Shown here: piece by piece, positions 56,553-64,000 of the stretch
Layout: each line of letters opens with the position of its first letter
Numbering within the stretch: the first letter of the stretch is position 1
Source of the DNA: Nakamurella alba
GTDB lineage: Bacteria > Actinomycetota > Actinomycetes > Mycobacteriales > Nakamurellaceae
Reading direction: 5' to 3'
DNA length: 64,000 nucleotides
NCBI RefSeq assembly: GCF_009707545.1
Contig: NZ_WLYK01000005.1
Span: 620,001-684,000, forward strand
The notes under the pieces: generated by a model
Seen by the model: only the letters and a program-made list of their open reading frames with translations
Databases searched by the model: none
Told to the model about the DNA's origin: nothing
Position numbers and translations under genes: made by a program

Positions 56553-57452
56553 TCAGGACCCCTGCCGCTCGATCCGCTCCACCTCGCGTTCGGCCTTCTG
56601 CACGGCTGCGCCGGCCCGGGCCAGCAGCTTCCGGTGGTCGGTCATCTCGGACTTCAGCGTCGCCAGACGCTTCTCCAGCACGGTGATCTCGAGCTGGGCG
56701 TCATCCAGGGCGGAAGTGGCGGTCTGCTCCGCGGCCCGCGCCTTCTCCAGCGTCTCGGTCGCGGATGCCAAGCGTGCCTTGTGCCTGCCGACCCGGTCGG
56801 CCTCCTGTGCCGCGGCCACCCGCTCCCGTTCGCGTGCGGCGACGCCGCGCCGCCGGTGGTCCTCGGCGGCGCGATCCGCCTTGCGCTGCTTGCGGTCCCG
56901 GTCCTGCTGCACCGACGGGCCCGGTGTGTCGGCACCGCCCCGGATCAGGGTGAGCTGCGGGGAGATGTCGGGGCCGAAGCCGTCCCAGCTGCCGGGGCGC
57001 TGCAGGGTGCCGGTGCGCAGGCCGGTGGCGAGCTGGTCGTCGCCGAGCGCGCCGTTCAGCGTGGTGCCGATCTCGTCGCGGACCGCCGGCGTGGCGTCGG
57101 GCCAGTCGGCCGCCTCCACCGCCAGGCCGATGAGCTCTGCGACCAACTCGCGGCGGCGGGCACCCAGCTCGCGCAGCAGCGGCCCGTCGGCGGAGCGTTG
57201 CGCACTGCGCAGCTCCTGACCGAGCTGCAGGAGATCGTCGATCGCATCAGGAGCCGTGCGGGCCAACAGGTTCAGTGCATGTGCAGGGCGAGTCGGCTTG
57301 CGCAGCGCGGCGATCGCGGTGGCCGCCTCCCGATCTTTCGACGTCCGGGCATCTTTCGCCAATTCGGTACGTAACGGCAGGAATCGGTCGAGCGGTGCCG
57401 CATACAGCTGCTGCACCGCTTCGGCAACCCGGTCGTCCGTCACACCGAACAT
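56553..57452 (-). CDS. Hypothetical coiled-coil protein
   Basis: About 299 aa. The N-terminal half is helical (VAEAVQQLYAAPLDRFLPLRTELAKDA, AIAALRKPTRPAHALNLLARTAPDAI, LLRELGARRRELVAELIGL). The C-terminal third (about residues 195-299) is a charged coiled coil, rich in Arg, Glu, Ala and Lys. There is no signal or membrane segment. This resembles actinobacterial hypothetical proteins with a PTRPAH segment, whose function is unknown. The start is uncertain (ATG 57452 or GTG 57443). It is divergent from the lipoprotein gene with only 38 bp between. Confidence 0.7.
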   Translation of the reverse strand: MFGVTDDRVAEAVQQLYAAPLDRFLPLRTELAKDARTSKDREAATAIAALRKPTRPAHALNLLARTAPDAIDDLLQLGQELRSAQRSADGPLLRELGARRRELVAELIGLAVEAADWPDATPAVRDEIGTTLNGALGDDQLATGLRTGTLQRPGSWDGFGPDISPQLTLIRGGADTPGPSVQQDRDRKQRKADRAAEDHRRRGVAARERERVAAAQEADRVGRHKARLASATETLEKARAAEQTATSALDDAQLEITVLEKRLATLKSEMTDHRKLLARAGAAVQKAEREVERIERQGS

Positions 57453-57490
57453 TCTGCCGCGCGGCGCCTCCGCTGGGTACGGTGCGACCC

Positions 57491-58768
57491 ATGGCCGTGG
57501 GACCGGGGCGTCGCACGGGGTGGACCGTGCCGCTGGTGCTGCTGGGTGTCGTGCTCGCAGCGTGCACCTCGGGGGCCACCCCGGCCGCTGTGCAACCGCC
57601 GGCCGCCGGCACCCCATCGCCGTCGGCGCCGTCCCCGACACCCGGGTCCAGCAGCCCGGGCAGCGCGTCGGAGGTGACCCCCGTCCCCACCCCGACCCCG
57701 TCCGGCCGGGGTGGAGTCGAGGTGCGCACCCTGGTGTCCGGCCTCGACATCCCGTGGGACGTCACGTTCACCCCCGACGGGACGATGTTGTTCGACGAAC
57801 GCGGGGGAGGGTTCTCGGCGCTGCGCCCGGACGGCGAACTGGTGCGGATCGAGGCGGACCTGTCCGACCTCTGGGTGGCGGGCGAGACCGGGCTGATGGG
57901 CATGGTCGTCGATCCGAGCTTCGCGTCGAACCGGACCGTCTACACCTGCATGGGACACCTCGGCGGGGTGCGGGACGTCCGGGTGGTCGCGTGGACCCTC
58001 GATGCCGGCTACACCCGGGCGGTGCGGGTGCCGGATCCGGTGGTCACCGGGATCGACATCACCACCGGACGGCACGGCGGCTGCCGACTGCGGTTCGACC
58101 AACGGGGCACGTTGGTGATCGGCACCGGCGACGCGGCGGTCGGCAGTCACCCGCAGGACCTCGGCGCCCTCAACGGCAAGATCCTGCGGGTCACCACCTC
58201 CGGGGCGCCGGCGCCGGACAACCCGTTCCTCGAGTCGGACGACCCGGCCACCCGCCTGGTCTTCAGCTACGGCCACCGGAACGTGCAGGGACTCGCGCTG
58301 CGGCCGGGAACCGGGCAGGTCTGGACGGTGGAGCACGGCGCCGGTGTCGAGGACGAGATCAACGCCCCGGTCTCCGGCGGCAACTTCGGGTACGACCCGG
58401 TCCCGGTCGACGGGCCCGGCTACGACGAATCGGTACCGATGACCGACCCGGCCCTGGGTCAGGTGCAGGAGGCGGTCGCGACCAGCGGCGCCACGACGGC
58501 GGGTTGGTCCGGTGCGACGTGGATCGACGGACCGCAGTGGGGTGAGCTCGACGGCGCGCTGGCCGTCGCGGCACTGGGCGGCGAGTCGCTGCAGGTCTTC
58601 CGGATCGACCGCGCCGGGGCGGTCCGCGGGACCTCGACCATCGCCGAGCTGTCCGGCACCCATGGCCGGCTGCGCACCGTGCAGAGCGGCCCGGACGGGG
58701 CGCTGTACGTCACGACCTCCAACGGGGGCGGACGGGACGAGATCCTCCGGGTCGCACCGGCGGCCTGA
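57491..58768 (+). CDS. Lipoprotein glucose/sorbosone dehydrogenase family (PQQ-type beta-propeller)
   Basis: A 425-aa lipoprotein. The signal peptide ends in VLAACTSG (lipobox Cys about residue 26), followed by a Pro/Ser/Thr linker to about 78. A six-bladed GSDH propeller follows: VSGLDIPWDVTFTPDG, GETGLMGMVVDPSFASN, GTGDAAVGSHPQDLGALNGKILR, YGHRNVQGLALRPG and VEHGAGVEDEIN. Family members oxidise aldoses with PQQ outside the membrane. TACGGT lies 7 nt before the ATG, so the mRNA is probably leaderless. Confidence 0.87.
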   Translation: MAVGPGRRTGWTVPLVLLGVVLAACTSGATPAAVQPPAAGTPSPSAPSPTPGSSSPGSASEVTPVPTPTPSGRGGVEVRTLVSGLDIPWDVTFTPDGTMLFDERGGGFSALRPDGELVRIEADLSDLWVAGETGLMGMVVDPSFASNRTVYTCMGHLGGVRDVRVVAWTLDAGYTRAVRVPDPVVTGIDITTGRHGGCRLRFDQRGTLVIGTGDAAVGSHPQDLGALNGKILRVTTSGAPAPDNPFLESDDPATRLVFSYGHRNVQGLALRPGTGQVWTVEHGAGVEDEINAPVSGGNFGYDPVPVDGPGYDESVPMTDPALGQVQEAVATSGATTAGWSGATWIDGPQWGELDGALAVAALGGESLQVFRIDRAGAVRGTSTIAELSGTHGRLRTVQSGPDGALYVTTSNGGGRDEILRVAPAA

Positions 58769-59104
58769 TCCGGCCCCGCCGTTCGCCGACCTGTCGGGCA
58801 CTCTTCTCGGGACCGGCCACCACCTCAGGGTGACGAGGCGCGGATCGTGGATCAGGAAGTCGACCCGGTCGGCGCAACGAAACCCGCCCGGCGCAACGCT
58901 GCGGCGTCGATGCGGTCGGGTGGGTGCGGCCGACGGCCTTGTCGCTGTGTGATCGGTGTGAACCATCAGCTCCGAAGTGGACCTGGGGGTGTCCGATAGG
59001 CCATTCTTGGTCCGAATCGTGCGCCGTGGGTCCTCCGGCGCTCCTGCCCGGGTCCGGGAGTCGACAGCCGCAGCTGACAGCCGCTACACAGTTGAGACCT
59101 CAGC
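58769..59104. other. Intergenic upstream of the riboswitch promoter
   Basis: About 340 bp with no gene, RNA or terminator that I can recognise. Short frames here look like shadows. Confidence 0.5.
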
Positions 59105-59133
59105 TAGACACATCAGTGTCCGTCTCGTAATCT
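59105..59133 (+). promoter_or_regulatory. Promoter of the riboswitch/NlpC-P60 transcript
   Basis: TAGACA (59105-59110), a 17-bp spacer and TAATCT (59128-59133) form a good sigma-A-type promoter, with transcription expected near 59140, just before the riboswitch. Confidence 0.6.
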
Positions 59134-59151
59134 GACCGAGACCTTCAGTTG

Positions 59152-59319
59152 GATCGCCGGTCGGGGATCGGGAGGTCACCGCCGAGTCGACGCCGTCGGG
59201 GAGTCGAGCCGGGAACCCAAGGTTCCACTGGGGTGAATCCCCTGAGCTACGCGCCTTCGCGGAGGTCGGGGGTAGGGCCACTTCCTGGCCCGAATCCGTC
59301 AGCTAACCCGGTAGGCGGC
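59152..59319 (+). ncRNA. Cyclic di-AMP riboswitch (ydaO/yuaA leader)
   Basis: The leader carries the conserved ydaO-yuaA blocks in order: GGATCGCCGGTCGGGGA at the 5' side, GGGGTGAATCC (59230-59240), GGGGTAGGGCC (about 59269-59279) and CGAATCCGTCAGCTAACC followed by CGGTAGGCGGC (59290-59319). In actinobacteria this class controls cell-wall hydrolase genes such as rpf and NlpC/P60 genes and is usually an OFF switch when c-di-AMP is high. It ends immediately before the AAGGAAGAAGGG ribosome-binding region of the next gene, so ligand binding could also block translation. Confidence 0.88.
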
Positions 59320-59341
59320 AAGGAAGAAGGGTTTCGCCGTC

Positions 59342-60676
59342 TTGGCGACACATGCATCGACGCCGGAACTTCGGCGCCGCCCGCGAGGTCTGCGGGCACT
59401 TGCTCTGGGCGTGGCCGCGACAACGCTGTTCGGGCTGATCGGCGCGCTGCCGGCCGCCGCGGACCCGGTCGGCACCGACGAGCCGGGCACCGCCTCCGAG
59501 GCGAAGACGGCCTGGGAGGAGTCGCAGCGCCAGGCCGAGATCTCCGCCGAGGCGCTCAACGGCGCGAAGCAGGCCAAGGCCGACGCGGACGCCGCCTCGA
59601 AGAAGGCCGCCGCCGCCCAGGTCGCCGCCGAGAAGGCCGCCGGCACCGCGAAGACCACCGCCGAGAAGGCCGCCGCAACCGCCAAGAGCTACCAGTCGGA
59701 TCTCGACCAGTTCGCCAGCGCCACCTTCCGCGGCGCGCGGACCGGGACGATGAGCCTGCTGCTCACCGCCGACTCCGCCGAGGACTTCCTCGACCAGGCC
59801 ACCGCCGTCGAGCGGGTCGCCGCCGACACCCACGCCACGATGGACACCGCGCTGCAGGCGAAGGCCGACGCCGCGACCGAGTCCACCAAGGCCGCGTCCG
59901 CCGCGGTGACCGCGACCCAGGCCGCGACCGAGGCGGCCACCGCCGCCGAGGCCGCCACCAAGGCCGAGACCGAGGCCGCCGCCAAGAAGACCGCCATGGA
60001 CACTGCGGTCTCCGACGCCAAGGCCCTCTACGACAAGCTGTCGGAGGAGGAGCGGCTGGCCGCGGAGCGTGCCGCCGAGCAGGCCCGTCGGGAGTCCGAG
60101 GCCCGGGCCGCCGCGCTTGCCGCGCAGCAGGCCGCCGCCGAGGAGGCCGCCGCCCGCGAAGCCGCCGCTGCTGCCGCCGCCGCGCCGTCCACCAGCGCCG
60201 CGGCCGAGGCCGACACCCTGGTGGCGCCGGCCTCCGAGGCGCCTGTCTCCGAGGCGGCCCCGCCCGCCGAAGAACCGGCGCCCACCACCGAGGCGGCCGC
60301 CCCGCCGGCCGTGTCCGGTGGCGACCAGCTCGGCCAGATCGCCGCGCAGGCGGCGCTGACCAAGGTCGGCGCCGGCTACTGCTACGCCTGTGACGGCCCG
60401 GACGCCTTCGACTGCTCGGGTCTGACCACCTGGGCGTGGGGCCAGGCCGGCATCGGGATCCCGCGGGCCAGCTACCTGCAGGCCGAGCTGCCGTCGGTGC
60501 CGCTGGACCAGCTGCAGCCCGGTGACCTGGTCACCTACTACAGCCCGGTGAGCCACGTCGCGATCTACGTCGGCGACGGCATGGTCGTCAGCGCCGCCAC
60601 CTACAGCGTCGGTGTCGTGCTGGTGCCGGTCGACGGTGCGGGCCCGAACCCGACCGGACACCGCGTCCCGCGCTGA
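59342..60676 (+). CDS. Secreted NlpC/P60 peptidoglycan endopeptidase
   Basis: A 444-aa protein starting with TTG, 11 nt after AAGGAAGAAGG; no ATG is in frame nearby. The signal peptide (about residues 1-40) ends ALPAAADP. A long Ala/Lys/Glu coiled coil follows (about 50-275, RipA/CwlO-like), then a Pro/Ala linker, then the NlpC/P60 domain (about 318-444) with catalytic Cys358 (DAFDCSGLT) and His405 (SHVAIYVGDG). It should cut stem peptides of peptidoglycan during growth or division. The c-di-AMP riboswitch in its leader couples it to osmotic/cell-wall signalling. A strong terminator follows. Confidence 0.92.
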   Translation: MATHASTPELRRRPRGLRALALGVAATTLFGLIGALPAAADPVGTDEPGTASEAKTAWEESQRQAEISAEALNGAKQAKADADAASKKAAAAQVAAEKAAGTAKTTAEKAAATAKSYQSDLDQFASATFRGARTGTMSLLLTADSAEDFLDQATAVERVAADTHATMDTALQAKADAATESTKAASAAVTATQAATEAATAAEAATKAETEAAAKKTAMDTAVSDAKALYDKLSEEERLAAERAAEQARRESEARAAALAAQQAAAEEAAAREAAAAAAAAPSTSAAAEADTLVAPASEAPVSEAAPPAEEPAPTTEAAAPPAVSGGDQLGQIAAQAALTKVGAGYCYACDGPDAFDCSGLTTWAWGQAGIGIPRASYLQAELPSVPLDQLQPGDLVTYYSPVSHVAIYVGDGMVVSAATYSVGVVLVPVDGAGPNPTGHRVPR

Positions 60677-60690
60677 TCCTCACTGCTTCT

Positions 60691-60726
60691 CGAAGAGCCC
60701 GCCCCTGATCCGGGGCGGGCTCTTCG
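60691..60726 (+). terminator. Strong terminator after the NlpC/P60 gene
   Basis: A perfect 15-bp stem (CGAAGAGCCCGCCCC with GGGGCGGGCTCTTCG) encloses a 6-nt loop, starting 14 bp after the stop codon. Confidence 0.85.
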
Positions 60727-60808
60727 GCGTTGTGGGCATGTGTTCCGCCGCCGGGGGGCCGGCGCCGGCTGATCCGGCGGGCCGACTGTGCGGCTGGCGG
60801 GCCGGGTC

Positions 60809-60992
60809 GGGGACCGTTTCACCTCGCCCACCGGTGGAAAGGTGGGCCCGCGATTCCTGCGGGCACGTCGGCGTGGGCCCCCGGGGATGTACCAGCGGGA
60901 GAGTCGCCTGATGTCGCGCACCTGCTCCGCCCGAGTGGCCCCGGGCTCGGGATCAGGGACCGTTTCCACCGCCCACCGATGGAAACGGTCCC
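60809..60992 (+). repeat. Repeat family R2, two cores (locus 3)
   Basis: Two palindromic cores start at 60809 and 60955 (146 bp apart). The second is an excellent inverted repeat, GGGACCGTTTCCA...TGGAAACGGTCCC. It recalls the R2 unit length of 147 bp at 47 kb. The rest of the 60727-61231 gap shows nothing else recognisable except a diverged AGGGACCAGCGGGAA segment near 61027. Confidence 0.75.
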
Positions 60993-61231
60993 GGATTCTC
61001 CCGGGACTGGATGCCGGCCCCCGGGTCAGGGACCAGCGGGAACCGGCCGGATCTCGGACCGGATCGACGGCGGAGCGGAGGGAGCGACATCCGGCGGCCG
61101 GCACCCGACCGGTGACGGCGCGCGGACGACCTGGCGGATCCGCCGGTGCCCGCACACACGAAAGTCCGGGGCGTTCCAGCGGGAACGCCCCGGACGAGCC
61201 GACCGGACAGGGCCGGCAGGACCGACGAAGG

Positions 61232-61417
61232 TCAGCGGGTGACGAGGACCACGATCAGCGCGGCGCAGGCGACGAGCGCGCAGATGATGACCGGCCAGGC
61301 CCAGCCCGGCATCCCGTTCCGTACCGGCTCCTCCTCCTCGACGAACCGACGGAACATCTGGGTGTCGGCGATGGATCCCTCGTCACGGGGGTGTTCAGGG
61401 CTGGTCATGGCTCCCAT
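61232..61417 (-). CDS. Small membrane protein, unknown function
   Basis: 61 aa (or 58 from the ATG at 61408). An acidic N-terminal part (SPEHPRDEGSIADTQMFRRFVEEEEPV) is followed by one membrane helix (WAWPVIICALVACAALIVVLV) ending VTR. There is no clear ribosome-binding site, so the start is uncertain, but the topology is gene-like. Confidence 0.55.
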   Translation of the reverse strand: MGAMTSPEHPRDEGSIADTQMFRRFVEEEEPVRNGMPGWAWPVIICALVACAALIVVLVTR

Positions 61418-61486
61418 GAAACACCAAGGAGCGGAAATCCTCGCCGTCCGCGCGGGTGGATGTGAACAGTCCGACCCGACGCAACC

Positions 61487-62218
61487 TCAGGCGTAGATCT
61501 CGTCCAGACGCTGCTGCCAGGCCGCGCTGACGGCCTCGGCGGTCGGGCCGTCGGCATCGGCGTCCGGGAAGCGGTGGACGGTGACGGCGACCGGGGCGCC
61601 GAAGAAGTTGCGGCCGAAGATGCGGATGAGCGCGTCGTCGGTGCGCAGGCCGATGAAGGCGTGGTTCCGGTGGTCGACCTCGACATCGACGACCACGCCG
61701 ACCGCCGGCAGCGCGAGTTGGATCCGGTCGCCCTGCTGCACCCCGTCCCCGATCCCCAGGGCGAGCAGCAGGGTGCGCAGTCCTTCCGGGTTCTGCGAGG
61801 AGGCGGGAGCCGTCGCCTCCGAGTAGCTGACGGTGCGGCCGGCGAAGTGCTGGACGTACTGGCGGAGCGTGTGCAGGTAGAAGTCGGTGTGCTGGTCGGC
61901 GCCGTCGTACTGGGTGTCCCAGTCCTCGGTGATCACCCCGCTGTGCACGTAGCGGACGGTCGCGCCGCCCGGGCGGGCGGAGATCTCGTGCTCGAGCTGG
62001 TTGAACCAACCGTCCTCGCCGTCGACCCGGGTGACGAAGTGGTGCGGCGGGTCCCAGACGGTGACCACGCCGCCGAACGCAGCGGCACCACCCACCCGCG
62101 GCTCGAACTCCATCGGCCACAGCCAGCCGCCGACGTTCGTGGTCACGGCGTCGAACACCTGCTCAGGGGTGCCCTCCACGTCGAAGGTGCGGGCGATGTC
62201 GAAACGCTTGCCGGTCAT
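61487..62218 (-). CDS. SRPBCC family protein (AHSA1-type) paired with an ArsR-like regulator
   Basis: A 243-aa protein. Residues 1-150 are an SRPBCC domain (FDIARTFDVEGTPEQVFDAVTTNVGGWLWPMEFEPRVGGAAAFGG, VTVWDPPHHFVTRVDGEDGWF, YLHTLRQYVQHFAG). The C-terminal 90 residues add a second beta-rich module. GAGGAG precedes the ATG. It lies 124 bp downstream of the helix-turn-helix gene on the same strand. Confidence 0.82.
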   Translation of the reverse strand: MTGKRFDIARTFDVEGTPEQVFDAVTTNVGGWLWPMEFEPRVGGAAAFGGVVTVWDPPHHFVTRVDGEDGWFNQLEHEISARPGGATVRYVHSGVITEDWDTQYDGADQHTDFYLHTLRQYVQHFAGRTVSYSEATAPASSQNPEGLRTLLLALGIGDGVQQGDRIQLALPAVGVVVDVEVDHRNHAFIGLRTDDALIRIFGRNFFGAPVAVTVHRFPDADADGPTAEAVSAAWQQRLDEIYA

Positions 62219-62342
62219 GGGGTGCTCCTCGGGGTCCGTGCGGTGGGCAGTGCGGTGGGTGGTGTGGGGGAATCGCGGTGGGTGGTTCCGGGGGAACGCA
62301 GCCGGTGATGTGGGGGGATCGCTGCGGGTGGTGCGGGAGACG

Positions 62343-62984
62343 TCAGGTCGGTGGTGCGGACGTGCGGACGGCCTTCGGACCGGAAACAGCTGCACCGTCA
62401 CCGGTCTCGCGCAGGGTCGGGTGCATGGCGAGCACCAGGCGGTGCCCGCGCGCGCCGGGTGCCTGCGGGCGGTGGTAGCGGTCGACCAGCTCGTCGACCG
62501 ACGCCGCGAGTTCGCGGGCGAAGGCGGCGCGGTCGGCGGCGGAGGCGAAGTCGATCCGGGTGTCGCCGGCGAAGGTGGCCAGCGGTTGCCCGGCGGCCCG
62601 CGCGCCGGCCACCAGGGTGCCGACCTCCCGCACCAACCGGGCGGACAGCGCCAGCAACCACCCGGCGGAGTACTCGTCTCGGGAGCGCGCCGGGTCGGGC
62701 GCGACCGGCAGGAGCGCGGCGGGGGAGATCACGAACGACGCGGCCACCGCCTTCAGTACCCGCTCGGTCATGTTGCCCTTGCGGCGCTCCTCGACCAGCT
62801 CGATCAGCCCGACCCGTTCGAGGGCGTGCAGGTGGTAGTTCACCTTCTGCCGGGACAGCCCCACCGACGCGGCGAGGGTGCTGGCGGACCCCGGACTGAC
62901 CAGGGCCGCCAGCAGCCCGGCCCGGACCGGATCCAGGACGACCTCCGCCGCCGCCGGATCCTCGATGACCGCCACCTCGTCCAT
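62343..62984 (-). CDS. ArsR-like winged-helix regulator
   Basis: A 213-aa protein. The HTH_20-type domain (LDPVRAGLLAALVSPGSASTLAASVGLSRQKVNYHLHALERVGLIELVEERRKGNMTERVLKA) covers about residues 17-85, and a helical C-terminal domain continues with LSARLVREVGTLVAGARA and FARELAASVDELVDRY. GAGGG precedes the ATG at 62984. Upstream, TGTCAAGACA (63015-63024) is an inverted repeat in an AT-rich patch and could be its operator. The adjacent SRPBCC gene downstream suggests a regulator/ligand-binder pair. Confidence 0.82.
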   Translation of the reverse strand: MDEVAVIEDPAAAEVVLDPVRAGLLAALVSPGSASTLAASVGLSRQKVNYHLHALERVGLIELVEERRKGNMTERVLKAVAASFVISPAALLPVAPDPARSRDEYSAGWLLALSARLVREVGTLVAGARAAGQPLATFAGDTRIDFASAADRAAFARELAASVDELVDRYHRPQAPGARGHRLVLAMHPTLRETGDGAAVSGPKAVRTSAPPT

Positions 62985-63211
62985 GGCGATCACCCTCGCA
63001 CCGAAAGGAAATGTTGTCAAGACAGTTGTATCTGTCGGTCGGTGTTCGCCTCGTGGGTGATGCGCCTCATGGCGGTCCGGGCGGGCGAAACAGCAGGGCA
63101 ACCGTGTGGCAGAGACCGATGCACCACAGGGTGTCGGGGACAATCAGCGGGCACCGGACACCGCCACCCGGGGCATCGTCACCAGGGGTGACGGAACGGT
63201 GGAGGTGACGG

Positions 63212-64000
63212 ATGACAGGCGCGCCACGGGCACGCATCGCGATGCTCGTCGCGGCCCTGCTCGCCGGCCTCCTCCAGTTCGTCACGCCGGTCCAGGTCCT
63301 GGCCGCGCCCGCACCGGCCACCCCGACCGCGACCACCCAGGCCCCGAGCACCAGCACCCCCACCACGCAGACCGCGGGCGGAGGTGTCGCCGGCGGCTAC
63401 GTCCCGATCACCCCGGCCCGGATCCTGGACACCCGGATCGGTACCGGAGCCCGACAGGGCGTGGTGGGCAACGGATCGCTCCCCGTCCGGGTCCGCGGCT
63501 GGGTGCCGTCGAGCGGCGTCGCCGCCGTGCTGATCCAGATCACCGCCGTCGCGCCGACCACGTCCGGTTTCCTCACCGCCTACCCGGACGGCACGACGCG
63601 GCCGGGTGTCGCCCAGCTCAACTACACCGCGGGCAGCAGCGGTACCGCCACCGCGCTGGTCACCCTGGGCGGCGACGGCCGCTTCCGGATCGCCAACCTG
63701 CCCACCGCCGTCGCCGGGCACGCCCACCTGGTCGTCGACCTGCTCGGCTGGACCCGCAGCGGCACCGCGGTCGCCGGTGGGTTCACCGCCCTGGCCACCG
63801 GCACCCGGCTGGCCGACACCCGCACCGGTCTGGGTCTGCGACGCGGCACGGTCACCGGATCGACGCCGCTGCCGGTGCCGGTGTACGGCCGGGCCGGGGT
63901 GCCGGCGGGGGTGAGCGCAGTGCTGGTCACCGTGACGGCAGTGGCCCCGGTCGGCGGCGGCTACCTGCGACTGGGCGGCACCGGATCCGCTCCGGCCACG
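63212..64000 (+). CDS. Secreted repeat protein, cut by the window edge
   Basis: The frame from ATG 63212 (GGAGG 8 nt upstream) is open to base 64000, giving 263 residues. A signal peptide (about residues 8-32, ending VLAAPAPA) and a Thr/Pro/Ala linker (about 33-55) are followed by two similar modules of about 125 residues. Each begins with a D-T-R motif (ITPARILDTRIGTGA; TRLADTRTGLGL) and contains GVAAVLIQITAVAPTTSGF or GVSAVLVTVTAVAPVGGGY. This repeat is common in secreted actinobacterial proteins of unknown function. The C-terminus, with possible enzymatic or binding domains, is outside the window. Confidence 0.82.
   Translation, partial: MTGAPRARIAMLVAALLAGLLQFVTPVQVLAAPAPATPTATTQAPSTSTPTTQTAGGGVAGGYVPITPARILDTRIGTGARQGVVGNGSLPVRVRGWVPSSGVAAVLIQITAVAPTTSGFLTAYPDGTTRPGVAQLNYTAGSSGTATALVTLGGDGRFRIANLPTAVAGHAHLVVDLLGWTRSGTAVAGGFTALATGTRLADTRTGLGLRRGTVTGSTPLPVPVYGRAGVPAGVSAVLVTVTAVAPVGGGYLRLGGTGSAPAT

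Overview
The window is very GC-rich (roughly 70 percent by eye), densely coded on both strands, and uses many GTG and TTG starts. Its gene content is actinobacterial: ESX-type type VII secretion genes (EccC, EccD, WXG100 proteins), septum-formation-domain proteins, a c-di-AMP riboswitch in front of an NlpC/P60 hydrolase, an actinobacterial SOS box, and start codons lying 6-7 nt after a TANNNT box (leaderless mRNAs). Genus cannot be fixed from sequence alone; a Nakamurella/Frankineae-like organism would fit. No rRNA, tRNA, IS element, phage gene or CRISPR array was seen.

Layout. 0-3 kb: a SipW-type signal peptidase with two likely substrates (a TasA/camelysin-like protein and a LamG-domain protein). 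3-8 kb: an SRPBCC protein, a metal-sensing ArsR repressor with its operator, a CaCA-type cation exchanger, an SDR and a septum-formation-domain protein. 8-20 kb: a polyol/sugar catabolic regulon. Its minus-strand part runs from a solute-binding lipoprotein through a CUT2 ABC transporter to an SDR, a SIS/hexuloisomerase-like protein and a mannitol-type dehydrogenase. Its plus-strand part holds an IclR-HTH/sugar-binding chimera, a second IclR and a zinc polyol dehydrogenase. 20-32 kb: housekeeping genes (EcsC, phosphodiesterase, LLM oxidoreductase, leucyl aminopeptidase, PPK2, VOC protein, LexA-regulated DinB, a pseudokinase, UppP, a ferric-reductase-like flavohaem protein with a 51-aa partner).

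32-47 kb is a type VII secretion island: eccD and eccC are divergent, followed by an RHS toxin with a deaminase-like C-terminus, a 4-bp-overlapping putative immunity gene, three WXG100 proteins, a MinD-like ATPase and two small T7SS-associated genes. No eccB, eccE or mycosin is present. 47-64 kb: three ArsR/SRPBCC (AHSA1) pairs, an AEC transporter, an M20 peptidase, glucose-6-phosphate dehydrogenase, a second septum-formation-domain protein, a sorbosone/glucose dehydrogenase lipoprotein, the c-di-AMP riboswitch with its NlpC/P60 gene, and a secreted repeat protein cut by the window edge.

The intergenic DNA is unusually structured. Three interspersed tandem-repeat families (60-73 bp, about 147 bp and about 140 bp units) occur at several unlinked places, usually at or just after a stop codon; one array carries an expanded hexanucleotide microsatellite. 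A separate 95-bp tandem repeat starts exactly at another stop codon.
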